Below are positions 19,919 to 28,590 of a stretch of DNA of 46,269 nt, piece by piece. How positions within the stretch are numbered: position 1 is the stretch's first letter; every line of letters starts with the position of its first letter. This stretch comes from Methanobrevibacter sp. (lineage in GTDB: Archaea > Methanobacteriota > Methanobacteria > Methanobacteriales > Methanobacteriaceae): contig JAFRFD010000005.1 of NCBI GenBank assembly GCA_017434525.1, positions 1-46,269 on the forward strand, given 5' to 3'. A program made the translations under genes and the position numbers. A model generated the notes under the pieces. It saw nothing but the letters and a program-made list of their open reading frames with translations, had not been told where the DNA came from and did not search any database.

Positions 19919-20034
19919 AGTAATACTGAGTATTTAAATGAATTTAAAAAAAGTAATACTTTTATATACGTCAAGAGACAAAATATGTAATTAGTAATAC
20001 TGCATATATAAATGACTCCAAAAAAAGTAATACT
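19919..20034 (+). promoter_or_regulatory. Duplicated promoter with four AGTAATACT boxes before the metal ATPase
   Basis: AGTAATACT occurs exactly at 19919, 19952, 19993 and 20026. The boxes form two pairs, each with a 24-base gap, and a TATA-like core lies inside each gap (TATTTAAA; ATATATAAA). The two 46-base blocks are similar along their whole length and 74 bases apart, so this is a tandem promoter duplication. A further TTTATATA (19961-19968) lies between them. From the second core, transcription would start near 20035, just before the GTG at 20064. The boxes probably bind a dimeric regulator, perhaps metal-responsive (inferred from the gene). Confidence 0.65.
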
Positions 20035-20063
20035 ATTAATAAATATTTTAAGAAGGTGAAAAT

Positions 20064-22109
20064 GTGATTGATGAGATAACAGATTTTTTATTTGGCTTGA
20101 AAATGACTATCATCTCTGCTATATTTCTCGTAATTGCAATTATTTTCATGATATTTGGAATTGAAACTCCAATTTACCTGAACCCTGCATGGGGAGCAGT
20201 AATAATCAGTGGTATTCCAATGTTGCTTCTTGCTATGACTCGGTTAATTCGTGAAAAATGGATTTCATCCGCACTTCTAATTGCAATAGCAATGGTCGCT
20301 TCACTTTTAATCGGTGAAATCTTTGCAGCTGGTGAGGTTGCATGGATTATGGCATTAGGTGCACTTCTTGAGGATTGGACTGTTGAGAGAGCTAAAAAAG
20401 GTTTAAGAAATCTTATTAATTTAACTCCACAAACCGGTCGAAGAATTGTTGATGGGGTTGAAGAAGTTATCTCTGTTGATGAAATTAAAATCGGTGATGT
20501 ATTAAGAATACTTCCTGGTGAAAGTGTGCCTGTAGATGGTGAGATTATTTCAGGAACAAGTTCACTTGACCAATCAATTATGACTGGTGAATCACTTCCA
20601 ATCGATAAGGAAGTCGGTGATGAGGTGTTCTGCGGAACCATGAACATGTATGGTGCAATTGACATTAAGGCAACCAGTTTGGGTGAAAACTCTTCACTTC
20701 AAAAGTTAATCGATCTTGTAAAAGCCGCTGATGAAAAACAGGCTCCAACTCAAAGAATTGCTGATAAATGGGCAACTTGGCTTGTTCCAGTGGCATTAAT
20801 AATAGCTATTGTGGCATGGATTGTTACAGGAGATGTTGAAAGGGGAGTAACAGTTTTAGTTGTATTCTGTCCTTGTGCATTAATACTTGCTACACCAACA
20901 GCAATAATGGCTGCAATTGGCCAGGCAACAAAATACGGTGTCCTAATCAAATCCGGTGAAGTGCTGGAGACATTAGGTGGACTGAATACTTTGGTATTCG
21001 ATAAAACTGGAACCTTGACATATGGTAATTTACAGGTATCTGATGTGATTCCGGTCAATTCGGATTTGTCCGAAACAGATTTGCTTAAAGTGGTTGCATC
21101 ATGTGAAACTTTAAGTGAACATCCATTAGCTAAAGCTATTGTTGATAAGGCTAAAGAACTGGAAATGGATTTGGAAGAGCCACAAAACTTCAAAATGTAT
21201 CCTGGAAAAGGTGTAAGTTGCGATGTTTCATACGGTACCGTATATGCTGGAAATGCTAAATTTTTAGCGGAGAATAATATTGATGTTGATGAAAGCTATT
21301 TGGATAAGCTAAGAAGCGAAGGAAAGGCCGCAATAATCGTTGCATTAAATGGCAAGGTTGCAGGTTTCGTTGGGTTATCTGATGTTGTTCGTGAAGATTC
21401 TGCAAGCATGATAAAAAGCTTGCATGATTTGGATACTGAAACCATATTGCTTACTGGGGATAACGAAGAAACAGCAAATTACTTTGCATCTCAAGTTGGA
21501 ATCGGTAAGGTCTATGGTAATTTGCTTCCAGAAGAAAAACTTTCATGGATTGAAAAACTCAAAAGTGAAGGCAAAAAGGTTTGTATGATAGGGGATGGTG
21601 TAAATGATGCACCGGCACTTAAAACAGCTGATGTAAGTGTAGCAATGGGATCTGTTGGAAGTGATGTGGCAATCGAAGCTGCTGACATTGCACTTTTGGG
21701 AGATGACATTGGAAAAATCCCATATCTTAAAAAACTTTCTAACTCTACATTATTCACAATCAAAGCAAACATTATAATCTCAATGACAATCAACGCATTG
21801 GCTATTGTCTGCTCTGTTTTAGGTTGGTTAAACCCAGTTACAGGAGCAATTGTACACAATGCAGGATCTTGTCTTGTAGTTCTAAATGCAGCATTGCTTT
21901 ATGATAGGAAATTCGACGATTCCATTAAAAAAGTCGACACAGAAAATGTAGAGCACTCACATTATCACTTCCACAATGATGGTGAACACACCCACTCTCA
22001 CGATGGTGTTGAAATCATTGATGAAATCGAAACTGATAGTGGAATAAAGCATATTCATGCGCACAAACATGCGTTGTCAAGACAGAGTTGTGAAGCATAT
22101 CACAACTAA
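20064..22109 (+). CDS. Heavy-metal translocating P-type ATPase (P1B, CPC type)
   Basis: 681 residues. Exports or moves a soft metal ion across the cytoplasmic membrane using ATP. Visible motifs: C269-P-C271 in the sixth membrane segment, the phosphorylation site D313-KTGTLT, H353-P in SEHPLAKA, TGES in the actuator domain, and G510-DGVNDAPAL. About eight membrane segments. There is no N-terminal CxxC metal-binding domain. Instead the C-terminus (about 632-681) is His-rich (HSHYHFHNDGEHTHSH). The last membrane segment reads HNAGSCLVVLNA, not the DxG expected for classic Zn/Cd pumps nor the MxxSS of Cu pumps, so the metal is uncertain. GTG start after AAGGTGAAAAT; an overlapping ATG at 20062 is out of frame. 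Its promoter is duplicated with four operator-like boxes. Confidence 0.93.
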   Translation: MIDEITDFLFGLKMTIISAIFLVIAIIFMIFGIETPIYLNPAWGAVIISGIPMLLLAMTRLIREKWISSALLIAIAMVASLLIGEIFAAGEVAWIMALGALLEDWTVERAKKGLRNLINLTPQTGRRIVDGVEEVISVDEIKIGDVLRILPGESVPVDGEIISGTSSLDQSIMTGESLPIDKEVGDEVFCGTMNMYGAIDIKATSLGENSSLQKLIDLVKAADEKQAPTQRIADKWATWLVPVALIIAIVAWIVTGDVERGVTVLVVFCPCALILATPTAIMAAIGQATKYGVLIKSGEVLETLGGLNTLVFDKTGTLTYGNLQVSDVIPVNSDLSETDLLKVVASCETLSEHPLAKAIVDKAKELEMDLEEPQNFKMYPGKGVSCDVSYGTVYAGNAKFLAENNIDVDESYLDKLRSEGKAAIIVALNGKVAGFVGLSDVVREDSASMIKSLHDLDTETILLTGDNEETANYFASQVGIGKVYGNLLPEEKLSWIEKLKSEGKKVCMIGDGVNDAPALKTADVSVAMGSVGSDVAIEAADIALLGDDIGKIPYLKKLSNSTLFTIKANIIISMTINALAIVCSVLGWLNPVTGAIVHNAGSCLVVLNAALLYDRKFDDSIKKVDTENVEHSHYHFHNDGEHTHSHDGVEIIDEIETDSGIKHIHAHKHALSRQSCEAYHN

Positions 22110-22175
22110 TTTTTTTCTTTTTTTCAACACAAACATTAAATATTTTAATGAATAATCTATTTTGTAGGTATTATT

Positions 22176-23165
22176 ATGAATGATAAAATAATTTTAGGGC
22201 TTCCGAAAGGAAGTTTGAATAATGTAAAAAGAGGAAATACTTATCAGTTATTTATTGATGCAGGTTATGAGGTTAAAGGATACGAACCTGGCGATGAATC
22301 TTATGAAATCGAAATCTTAAATGATGATGACATCATTGCATTCCTGACCCGTCCGCAATCAACTCCAGTGGAGTTAAACAGGGGAATGGTTGACATTGCA
22401 ATTGTCGGTGAGGATTGGATTAAGGAAGAATCAGTCTTAAGGCAATCAAATACCATTAAAATAGGTGATTTGGATTATGGTAAAACCCGTTTGATAGTTG
22501 CCGTTCCTAAAGAGGCTCCATATGATAATCTTTCAGACTTTTTCAGAGCAAATAAGGACAGAAAGACTCCAATCTTATGTTTCACTGAATATCCTAACTT
22601 GACCAGAAAATTCATCATGGAAAATGAATTGTATCAAGAAATCTATGGTGATGCAGTACCGTTTGTTCAAGTAAGAGGATTGACTGACGGGGACAACGAG
22701 ATGGTGCAGGTCATTAACTCAGACGGTGCAACAGAAGTTTATATTGCAAAGGGCGCAGACTTCATTGTGGATAATACTCAAACAGGAAGCAGCCTTAGAA
22801 AAGCCGGATTAAAAGAGATTGAAACAATTTTACATTCTTCAGCGGGCCTTTATGCAAGCGGCGAGTGCAGTGAGGAAAAACTCGCTAAAGCACAAATGAT
22901 TTATGAGCAGTTGTTGGGTGCAATTACAGCTAAAAAATACTTTGATGTTAAATTCAACATTGCAAATAGCAAAATTGAAGAGGTTTCTAGTTATTTAATC
23001 GACAACAAGCTCTGTGCTGATGAACCTACAATAACTCCGGGATCCGATTTCTCACAGATTAATGTTTTGATTCCTAAAGCAAAATTCCCGGAAATGGTTG
23101 ATGCCATTAAAGGATTTGATGCAACTTCCATTATCAGAAATGATTTGAAACAGTTAGTCGAATAA
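22176..23165 (+). CDS. hisG: ATP phosphoribosyltransferase
   Basis: 329 residues, somewhat longer than the usual 285-300. Catalyses the first step of histidine synthesis, joining ATP and PRPP. The opening [11 protein letters not shown], a central [11 protein letters not shown], the PRPP-loop-like [24 protein letters not shown], and a C-terminal ACT-like regulatory domain ([28 protein letters not shown]) fit the long, HisZ-independent form. The ATG follows GTAGGTATTATT. It is monocistronic, between the metal ATPase and an HTH-CBS regulator, with oligo-T runs on both sides. No other his gene is near except the distant HisA/F-like gene at 38 kb. Confidence 0.88.
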   Translation: MNDKIILGLPKGSLNNVKRGNTYQLFIDAGYEVKGYEPGDESYEIEILNDDDIIAFLTRPQSTPVELNRGMVDIAIVGEDWIKEESVLRQSNTIKIGDLDYGKTRLIVAVPKEAPYDNLSDFFRANKDRKTPILCFTEYPNLTRKFIMENELYQEIYGDAVPFVQVRGLTDGDNEMVQVINSDGATEVYIAKGADFIVDNTQTGSSLRKAGLKEIETILHSSAGLYASGECSEEKLAKAQMIYEQLLGAITAKKYFDVKFNIANSKIEEVSSYLIDNKLCADEPTITPGSDFSQINVLIPKAKFPEMVDAIKGFDATSIIRNDLKQLVE

Positions 23166-23293
23166 TCATTTTCTTTTCTTCTTTTTTTAAACACTGTTCA
23201 AAACCCACCAAATTCAATCATGATAAATCATTAACATTTATAAACTATACTTTATATAAATTAATATATTAGTTAATGTAATGGGGATTAAAC

Positions 23294-24196
23294 ATGTTAA
23301 CATCTGTTCAAAAAGAAATTTTACAAACCCTAATTAATTTATACCAGTCTTCCAATGGAAAATCCATTAAGGGTGAAGACATTGCTGAGGTCATGGGCAG
23401 AAACCCTGGAACAATTCGTAACCAGATGCAATCATTGAGAAGTTTGGGTTTAGTTAAGGGGGTACCTGGTCCTAGAGGCGGATACAAGCCAACCATTGAA
23501 GCTTATCACTCTTTGAATATTTCCGTCTCTGATGAAGATTCCAAAGTTCCTATCTATAAAAATGATGAGAGATTGGATGATATTTCAGTTGCCAGAATCG
23601 AATTTACAAGTGTCCCTCAACCTAGTGAATGTGAAGCGGCAATTAAAGTTTTGGGAAGCATTAAAGATTTGAATCTTGGAGATACCATCAGGATAGGCCC
23701 TACACCCGTAAACAATTTGGGAGTCATGGGTGTTATTGTAGGAAGGGATGATATGGACAATATCCTTTTGGTCGACACAACTACAATCAGAAGCATTCCT
23801 AAAAAGACAGTCGGAGACATTGCAAGCCGTGATGTGATATCCTTCAAAATGGATTGCAATATTAAAGAAGCAGCTAAAAAATTGACAGACAATGAGATTG
23901 ATGGTGCTCCGGTAATGAAAGACGGAAAGGTAGTTGGTGTATTTACAGTAACTGATCTTGTAAAGGCAATAGCCCATGATGAGGATGACAAGACTGTTGG
24001 AGAGCTGATGTCAACAAATGTTGTCATTGTAAATGAGGATTTAAAAATCGCCAATGCTATTGAAGTGATGCTTAAAAAATCAATTTCAAGATTAATCATA
24101 GCTGACAACGACAATAGCTTACTAGGTATTGTTACAAGAACAGATTTAATTGACAGCATTACCAATTTAAAGCAATTCCCAATAATTACTAATTAA
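23294..24196 (+). CDS. HTH-CBS domain transcriptional regulator
   Basis: 300 residues. Residues 1-70 are a winged-helix domain ([48 protein letters not shown] with the basic wing [10 protein letters not shown]). A middle alpha/beta region (about 90-165) is of unknown type. Residues about 175-300 are two CBS domains ([48 protein letters not shown]), which in this class bind adenosine nucleotides or SAM. A TATA box (TTTATATAA, about 23251) and the inverted repeat ATTAA-N8-TTAAT (23260-23277) precede the ATG, so self-regulation is possible (inference). Nineteen bases separate it from deoxyhypusine synthase; co-transcription is likely. Targets unknown. Confidence 0.82.
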   Translation: [300 protein letters not shown]

Positions 24197-24215
24197 TTTT
24201 ATTTCATGTGATTCA

Positions 24216-25139
24216 ATGAAGGTTAACCAGATAAGTGTAGATAAGAATATGAGTGTGCTGGATTTGTTAGACCAGTTTGATGAATCCGGCGTTTTGGGGG
24301 CGGGAAGGGTATCCCGTGCATGCAACATATTAACTGAAATGATTCTAGATGAGGACATGAATGTATTTCTAAGTTTAGGCGGTCCTTTGATACCTGGTGG
24401 AATGAGAAATATCGTCACCAAAATGATTAAGGAAGGTCATGTCAATCTAATTGTTTCAAGTGGAGCCAATATCACTCATGATTTGGTTGAAGCTTTCGGA
24501 GGTTCCCATTATCGCCATGAAGGAAAGGATGATGAGGAGCTGAATGAAGAAGGAATCGGCAGGATTGCAGACATCAATGTGGGTTCTGATGATTTTACAA
24601 TATTTGAAAGTGAAATAACAAAAATCTTTGAAAAGATATCCGAAAGGAAAAAGGTTGTTTCCATTCAGGAGCTGCTTCATGAAATCGGCCTTTTGGTTGA
24701 AGATGAAAACTCATTTGTAGCTAGTGCCGCCAGAAACAATGTGCCCATATTTGCACCCGGACTCATTGACTCCATGATGGGCCTTCAGTTGTGGATATTC
24801 TCACAGGACCATGACTTTACAGTAAGTGCTGCGGGAGACATGCCTTTACTGTCAGATATCGTATTCGGATCTACCAAAGTTGGAGCCATACTTTTAGGGG
24901 GAGGCCTTACAAAACATTATACCTTGGCTTCCAATGTTATTACAGGGGGTCTTGATGCGGCCATTCAAATCACAATGGACAGGCCTGAAGCAGGCAGCTT
25001 GGGAGGAGCTCCGCTGGAAGAGGCAAAATCATGGGCAAAGGCAAGATGCGGTTCTAGTTTGGCAAGTGTCGTTGGTGACGTTACTGTGATTTTCCCGTTG
25101 ATTTATGCAGCCGCCCTAGATAAAATCAGTCGTGATTAG
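24216..25139 (+). CDS. dys: Deoxyhypusine synthase
   Basis: 307 residues. Transfers the aminobutyl group of spermidine to a lysine of translation factor aIF5A, the first step of hypusine formation, using NAD. Family features: SLGGPLIPGGMRNIV, LIVSSGANITHDLVEAFGG, the GSHYRHEG stretch, ILLGGGLTKHYTL and the active-site lysine K275 in SWAK near the C-terminus. The start is 19 bases after the HTH-CBS gene, with GTGATTCA before the ATG. The next gene starts right after its TAG. The product is shorter than eukaryotic forms because N- and C-terminal extensions are missing, as usual for archaea. Confidence 0.93.
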   Translation: MKVNQISVDKNMSVLDLLDQFDESGVLGAGRVSRACNILTEMILDEDMNVFLSLGGPLIPGGMRNIVTKMIKEGHVNLIVSSGANITHDLVEAFGGSHYRHEGKDDEELNEEGIGRIADINVGSDDFTIFESEITKIFEKISERKKVVSIQELLHEIGLLVEDENSFVASAARNNVPIFAPGLIDSMMGLQLWIFSQDHDFTVSAAGDMPLLSDIVFGSTKVGAILLGGGLTKHYTLASNVITGGLDAAIQITMDRPEAGSLGGAPLEEAKSWAKARCGSSLASVVGDVTVIFPLIYAAALDKISRD

Positions 25140-25667
25140 ATGAGTTATATAATTTTAGCTATATTGTTTATATTATCCGGATTTTTCATGAAATATTCGG
25201 ATGATCTGTTTGATGTTGATGGTAATTTAGCTTTTGCAAGCGTTTTTGGTGTTTTTTGCGGTATTGCATCTGCACTGGCTTCAGTCTATAGTTTTGAAGC
25301 GGCCTATATATTCCTAGCTATTTTGATTGGTAATTTCATAGCCCTAAAAGTGGACGGAATTCATCACATTATTTCATTAATAGTTTTCATTGTTATTCTG
25401 TTGGTTGGCGGAATTCCTGAGCTGAGTTTGGTTATATTATTGATTTGTGTTTTAGCCGCCCTTTCAGATGAGGTTGGCCATGAACTTATCTCAAAAGTCA
25501 CTCAAAACAAGTTTATAAATCTGTTTTTTGAATATAGGTTTGTAATGAAGATTGTGATATTCCTGCTTGCAGTGTGTGGTGTTTTAAATATCTGGATATT
25601 TGTCTGCTTTATTTTGTTTGAGTTATCTTATTTAACTGCAGGAATTCTATTTGAAAGTTTAAATTAA
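25140..25667 (+). CDS. Conserved multi-pass membrane protein, unknown function
   Basis: 175 residues, mostly hydrophobic, with five or six membrane helices. Charged turns (MKYSDDLFDVDGN, KVDGIHH, SDEVGHELISKVTQNKF) separate them. The ATG starts at the base after the stop of deoxyhypusine synthase, so it is translationally coupled and probably co-transcribed. The conserved-looking Asp/His residues near helices could be functional, but I recognise no family. Not a solute transporter by any motif that I can see. Confidence 0.6.
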   Translation: MSYIILAILFILSGFFMKYSDDLFDVDGNLAFASVFGVFCGIASALASVYSFEAAYIFLAILIGNFIALKVDGIHHIISLIVFIVILLVGGIPELSLVILLICVLAALSDEVGHELISKVTQNKFINLFFEYRFVMKIVIFLLAVCGVLNIWIFVCFILFELSYLTAGILFESLN

Positions 25668-25681
25668 AAAAAAGAAGTTAA

Positions 25682-25712
25682 AAAGGAATATGAAATTCCT
25701 TTATTTTTTTTG
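25682..25712. terminator. Bidirectional terminator between convergent genes
   Basis: AAAGGAAT (25682-25689) pairs with ATTCCTTT (25695-25702). A T-run follows on plus and an A-rich run precedes, which gives a T-run on minus. It separates the plus-strand membrane protein from the minus-strand DUF5654 gene. Confidence 0.7.
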
Positions 25713-25713
25713 T

Positions 25714-25962
25714 TTAGTCGTCTCCAACTTCGATACCCATTTTACCAGCTATTCTAGCAACGAGCACGGTAATAACGACTGCAACAATGGTTACAACAAT
25801 AGCATATATGAATAAACTAGGAATTGCATCTCCTGATCCGATAAAGGATTCGATTAATTTTTGGATTGCATCATTCCATGCTGAACCTGCAACGAACGCA
25901 AATGCAGTGGTGATTAATGCTAAGATTGTTTCCATAATCATTTTTGTTACTTCGTTTGCCAT
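25714..25962 (-). CDS. DUF5654 family small membrane protein
   Basis: 82 residues beginning MANEVTKMIMETILAL. Two membrane helices: FVAGSAWNDAIQKLI within the first and SLFIYAIVVTIVAVVITVLVARI in the second, with an acidic tail. The AWNDAI motif is characteristic of archaeal DUF5654 proteins, of unknown function. An in-frame upstream ATG (complement of 26010) would add 16 residues, but GGGGTGAAAAAT directly precedes the internal ATG at 25962, so that is the start. pyrF lies upstream on the same strand, 85 bases away. Confidence 0.8.
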   Translation of the reverse strand: MANEVTKMIMETILALITTAFAFVAGSAWNDAIQKLIESFIGSGDAIPSLFIYAIVVTIVAVVITVLVARIAGKMGIEVGDD

Positions 25963-26047
25963 ATTTTTCACCCCATTTTTTAATTGTTTGTTCATAGATA
26001 ATAAGAACAATATTATATTTATTTCTTTTAATTAAAATAGTTTAGCT

Positions 26048-26695
26048 TTATTTCAGTGATTCGATTAATTCTTCGCAAGCTTCTTTTGGATTGTCTGATT
26101 CATATATGCTTCTTCCGACAATGATTGCATTGGAGTATTCTAAAGTTTTTTTGCCATCTCCACCTTGCTTTCCAACGCCGGGGGATATGATATATGCGTC
26201 CTTTCCGACAATCTGACGAATATCTGAAAGCCTGTCAAGTCTTGTAGCTGGTGCAACGTAGTTTGTGATTCCCATATCAACACCCATCTGGGCTATTGCA
26301 TCCGCATTTTTTTGTAAAAACATTTTAGCTCCGGGATGGGACATTTCGGTAAGAAGGAACAATTCCTTTTCGTATTTGTTTGCCATGTCAAGACATGCCT
26401 GCACGCTGTCTGATCCAACAAATCCATGACAGATTATCGCATCCGCTCCTGCCTTGAATGTCTCATTGCATATTTTGGAGTTGGTTGCGTCGATGTCTGC
26501 CACTTTAAAGTCGCATATCACCTGAAAACCGAATTTGTCTTTTAATTTGTTGATTATTTCAAGACCTTCTGCAAGTGCCAAGGGGTATCCTATTTTTATT
26601 GTGTCAATGTATTCTTTGATTGAATCGCAAATTTGAATGGCTTCACTTTCACTTCCCACATCAAGGGCTAAAATCAAGTTATTTTTTATATCCAT
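26048..26695 (-). CDS. pyrF: Orotidine 5'-phosphate decarboxylase
   Basis: 215 residues, the usual archaeal length. Converts OMP to UMP, the last step of pyrimidine synthesis. LILALDVGS at the start, the catalytic DFKVADID (the DxKxxD tetrad) near residue 63, the middle HGFVGSD and the phosphate-binding ISPGVGKQGGD and AIIVGRSIYES are all present. The ATG at 26695 follows AGATGATAAT. It is divergent from cbiMNQO. A TTAGG-N4-CCTAA palindrome sits about 35 bases upstream of its start. Confidence 0.95.
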   Translation of the reverse strand: MDIKNNLILALDVGSESEAIQICDSIKEYIDTIKIGYPLALAEGLEIINKLKDKFGFQVICDFKVADIDATNSKICNETFKAGADAIICHGFVGSDSVQACLDMANKYEKELFLLTEMSHPGAKMFLQKNADAIAQMGVDMGITNYVAPATRLDRLSDIRQIVGKDAYIISPGVGKQGGDGKKTLEYSNAIIVGRSIYESDNPKEACEELIESLK

Positions 26696-26729
26696 ATTAT
26701 CATCTTTGTTTGTTATTCTATTAAAATTA

Positions 26730-26743
26730 TTAGGTTGTCCTAA
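26730..26743. promoter_or_regulatory. TTAGG-N4-CCTAA palindrome between pyrF and cbiM
   Basis: A perfect 5+5 palindrome with a TTGT centre in the 199-base divergent intergenic region. It resembles the core of DtxR-family metal-repressor boxes (TTAGG...CCTAA). It lies upstream of a TATA-like TTTATATATAA (26771-26781) for cbiM and near where the pyrF promoter should be. Functional assignment is inference. Confidence 0.35.
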
Positions 26744-26894
26744 ATTTAGTTCATGGTATTACTAATAATATTTATATATAATAAGGTATATAATAAGATT
26801 ATCAATAAAACTTTAATAATATTTAATTGTAATTTAAATTTTTATTGAGTAATATATCAAATTGTATTGATAGGTTATTTGGAGGAAATTATTT

Positions 26895-27560
26895 ATGCAT
26901 ATTATGGAAGGATATTTACCATTGACCTGGTGTATCATATGGTTCGTCGTAGCCTTCATCGTGGTCGCTTATGGTTTATATCAAATCAAAAAAATCGTAG
27001 ATGAAACCCCTGAATCCAAAGCTTTACTTGCAGTGAGCGGAGCATTCATGTTCGTCTTATCATCTTTGAAATTACCTTCTGTTACTGGAAGTTGTTCTCA
27101 CCCTTGTGGTAACGGATTAGGTGCAGCATTATTTGGTCCTGCAGTAACTGCAGTATTAGCAACTATCGTTCTTCTCTTCCAAGCAATCTTACTTGCTCAC
27201 GGAGGATTAACTACCTTAGGTGCAAACATTGTATCTATGGGTATCGTAGGACCATTAGCAGCATGGTTAGTATATAAAGGTTTAACAAAAGCTAATGTAT
27301 CTTCTACTATTGCAATTTTCTTTGCAGCATTTTTAGGAGACTTATTAACATACGTAGCTACTTCATTCCAATTAGCTTTCGCATTCCCTGCTCCTACTTT
27401 TGGAACCGCATTAACTAACTTCTTAGTTATCTTTGCAGTAACTCAAGTTCCATTAGCAATCGGTGAAGGTATCTTAACCGTAATTATTTGGGATAGATTA
27501 AAAGCTTACAAACCTAAATTGTTAGATAAACTTAATGCATTAGCTCCTAATGAAGCATAA
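26895..27560 (+). CDS. cbiM: Cobalt ECF transporter substrate-binding membrane protein CbiM
   Basis: 221 residues. Substrate-specific membrane component of the CbiMNQO cobalt importer, supplying cobalt for the corrinoids that methanogenesis needs. The N-terminus [13 protein letters not shown] carries the conserved metal ligand H2 directly after Met. [27 protein letters not shown] contains the second conserved His region. Six to seven membrane helices. Strong ribosome binding site GGAGGA (26881-26886), 8 bases before the ATG. The four-gene order cbiM-N-Q-O is complete. The presence of CbiN argues for cobalt rather than nickel. No cobalamin-riboswitch-like element is seen upstream. Confidence 0.95.
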   Translation: MHIMEGYLPLTWCIIWFVVAFIVVAYGLYQIKKIVDETPESKALLAVSGAFMFVLSSLKLPSVTGSCSHPCGNGLGAALFGPAVTAVLATIVLLFQAILLAHGGLTTLGANIVSMGIVGPLAAWLVYKGLTKANVSSTIAIFFAAFLGDLLTYVATSFQLAFAFPAPTFGTALTNFLVIFAVTQVPLAIGEGILTVIIWDRLKAYKPKLLDKLNALAPNEA

Positions 27561-27570
27561 GGTGATTTAA

Positions 27571-27858
27571 ATGAAAACATCAACATTAATTATTTTAGCA
27601 ATTATTTGCGCAATTATTTTCATTGCACCATTAGCAATGTATAATGGTCATGGGGAAGATGATGGGTACTTTGGTGGATCTGACGATGCAGCAAGTGAAC
27701 AAATTGAAGCAACAAATTTTAAACCATGGTTTTCATCTATTTGGGAGCCACCTAGTGGTGAAATAGAAAGTTTATTATTCGCTCTTCAAGCAGCTATAGG
27801 TGCAATCATTATTGGATATGCATTTGGTTACTGGAGAGGACAAGGTAAAGAAGAATAA
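27571..27858 (+). CDS. cbiN: Cobalt transport protein CbiN
   Basis: 95 residues, with two membrane helices flanking an acidic extracytoplasmic loop (GHGEDDGYFGGSDDAASEQ ... FKPWF-SIWEPPSGEIESLLFALQAAIGA). This topology and the PWF...PPSGEIESLLFALQA signature identify CbiN, which activates CbiM for metal insertion. It starts 10 bases after cbiM with GGTGATTTAA before the ATG. The usual length is about 90-105 residues. Confidence 0.95.
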   Translation: MKTSTLIILAIICAIIFIAPLAMYNGHGEDDGYFGGSDDAASEQIEATNFKPWFSSIWEPPSGEIESLLFALQAAIGAIIIGYAFGYWRGQGKEE

Positions 27859-27898
27859 TTATTTATTCTTTCTTTTTTTTCCTATTTTTTGTGATAAT

Positions 27899-28588
27899 AT
27901 GAAATTTGACATGGATTATATTGCTCATCATAATGCATTAACAGAAACAAATCCTTATTTTAAATTGTTTTTAACAATTATTTTGTTAATTGTTACATTG
28001 GCACTTGATAATCTATATTTTGATGTATTGATATTTATCATAATGTCTTTTACAATATTGTTTATTGCAAAAATAAGTATTAGGTCATATTTGAAATTTT
28101 TATCAATTCCAGTAGCATTTCTTGTAATTACATGTTTGTTTTTAATGTTCTTCTTTGGAAAAGGGGATGTAATTTATGAAACAGGAATTTTTGGAATTGT
28201 TGTAACAACTGACTCTTTCCATTATGCGGTTTACACATTTATGAGAGTGTTAGGTTGTTTTCCTTGTTTAGGCTTTTTAGCACTTACAACTCCAATTGCA
28301 AAAATCCTACATTGTTTGGCAACTCTTAAAGTTCCAAAAATAATGATTGAAATTGGTCTTTTAATGTATAATGCAATATTTATTTTCTTAAACGAAATTG
28401 ACACCATGCAAAAGGCACAGGATACAAGATTAGGCTATCATTCTTACTGGTCATCATTCAAATCATTAGGCGCCCTTACAAGTACAATATTTCTAAGGTC
28501 TCTTGATAAAAGTGAAACACTTCAATTTGCTCTGGATTCAAGAGGATATACTGGTGAACTCCCACTTTATGAACCAAAAAGGAGATAA
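27899..28588 (+). CDS. cbiQ: ECF transporter transmembrane protein CbiQ
   Basis: 229 residues. Membrane coupling subunit of the cobalt importer. HHNALTETNPYFKL at the start, four to five membrane helices, and the C-terminal coupling motifs AQDTRLGYHSY and ALDSRGYTGELPLYEP, which contact the ATPase, are typical. The frame is open upstream into cbiN (from 27800), but GTGATAAT precedes the ATG at 27899 and the family begins here. It ends 2 bases before cbiO. Confidence 0.93.
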   Translation: MKFDMDYIAHHNALTETNPYFKLFLTIILLIVTLALDNLYFDVLIFIIMSFTILFIAKISIRSYLKFLSIPVAFLVITCLFLMFFFGKGDVIYETGIFGIVVTTDSFHYAVYTFMRVLGCFPCLGFLALTTPIAKILHCLATLKVPKIMIEIGLLMYNAIFIFLNEIDTMQKAQDTRLGYHSYWSSFKSLGALTSTIFLRSLDKSETLQFALDSRGYTGELPLYEPKRR

Positions 28589-28590
28589 AG

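Noticed and set aside
19893..19922. Short frame starting at an ATG (19893) after GTGATAGG before the ATPase
   Set aside because: Only nine codons including the stop, and its end overlaps the operator box; not supportable.
25963..26010. N-terminal extension of the DUF5654 gene
   Set aside because: GGGGTGA ribosome binding site sits inside it, just before the ATG at 25962.
26696..26894. Cobalamin riboswitch before cbiMNQO
   Set aside because: No B12-box-like conserved segments seen; the region is AT-rich with only promoter and short palindromes.
27800..27898. Upstream extension of cbiQ into cbiN
   Set aside because: Lacks family similarity; the internal ATG at 27899 has a ribosome binding site and matches CbiQ.
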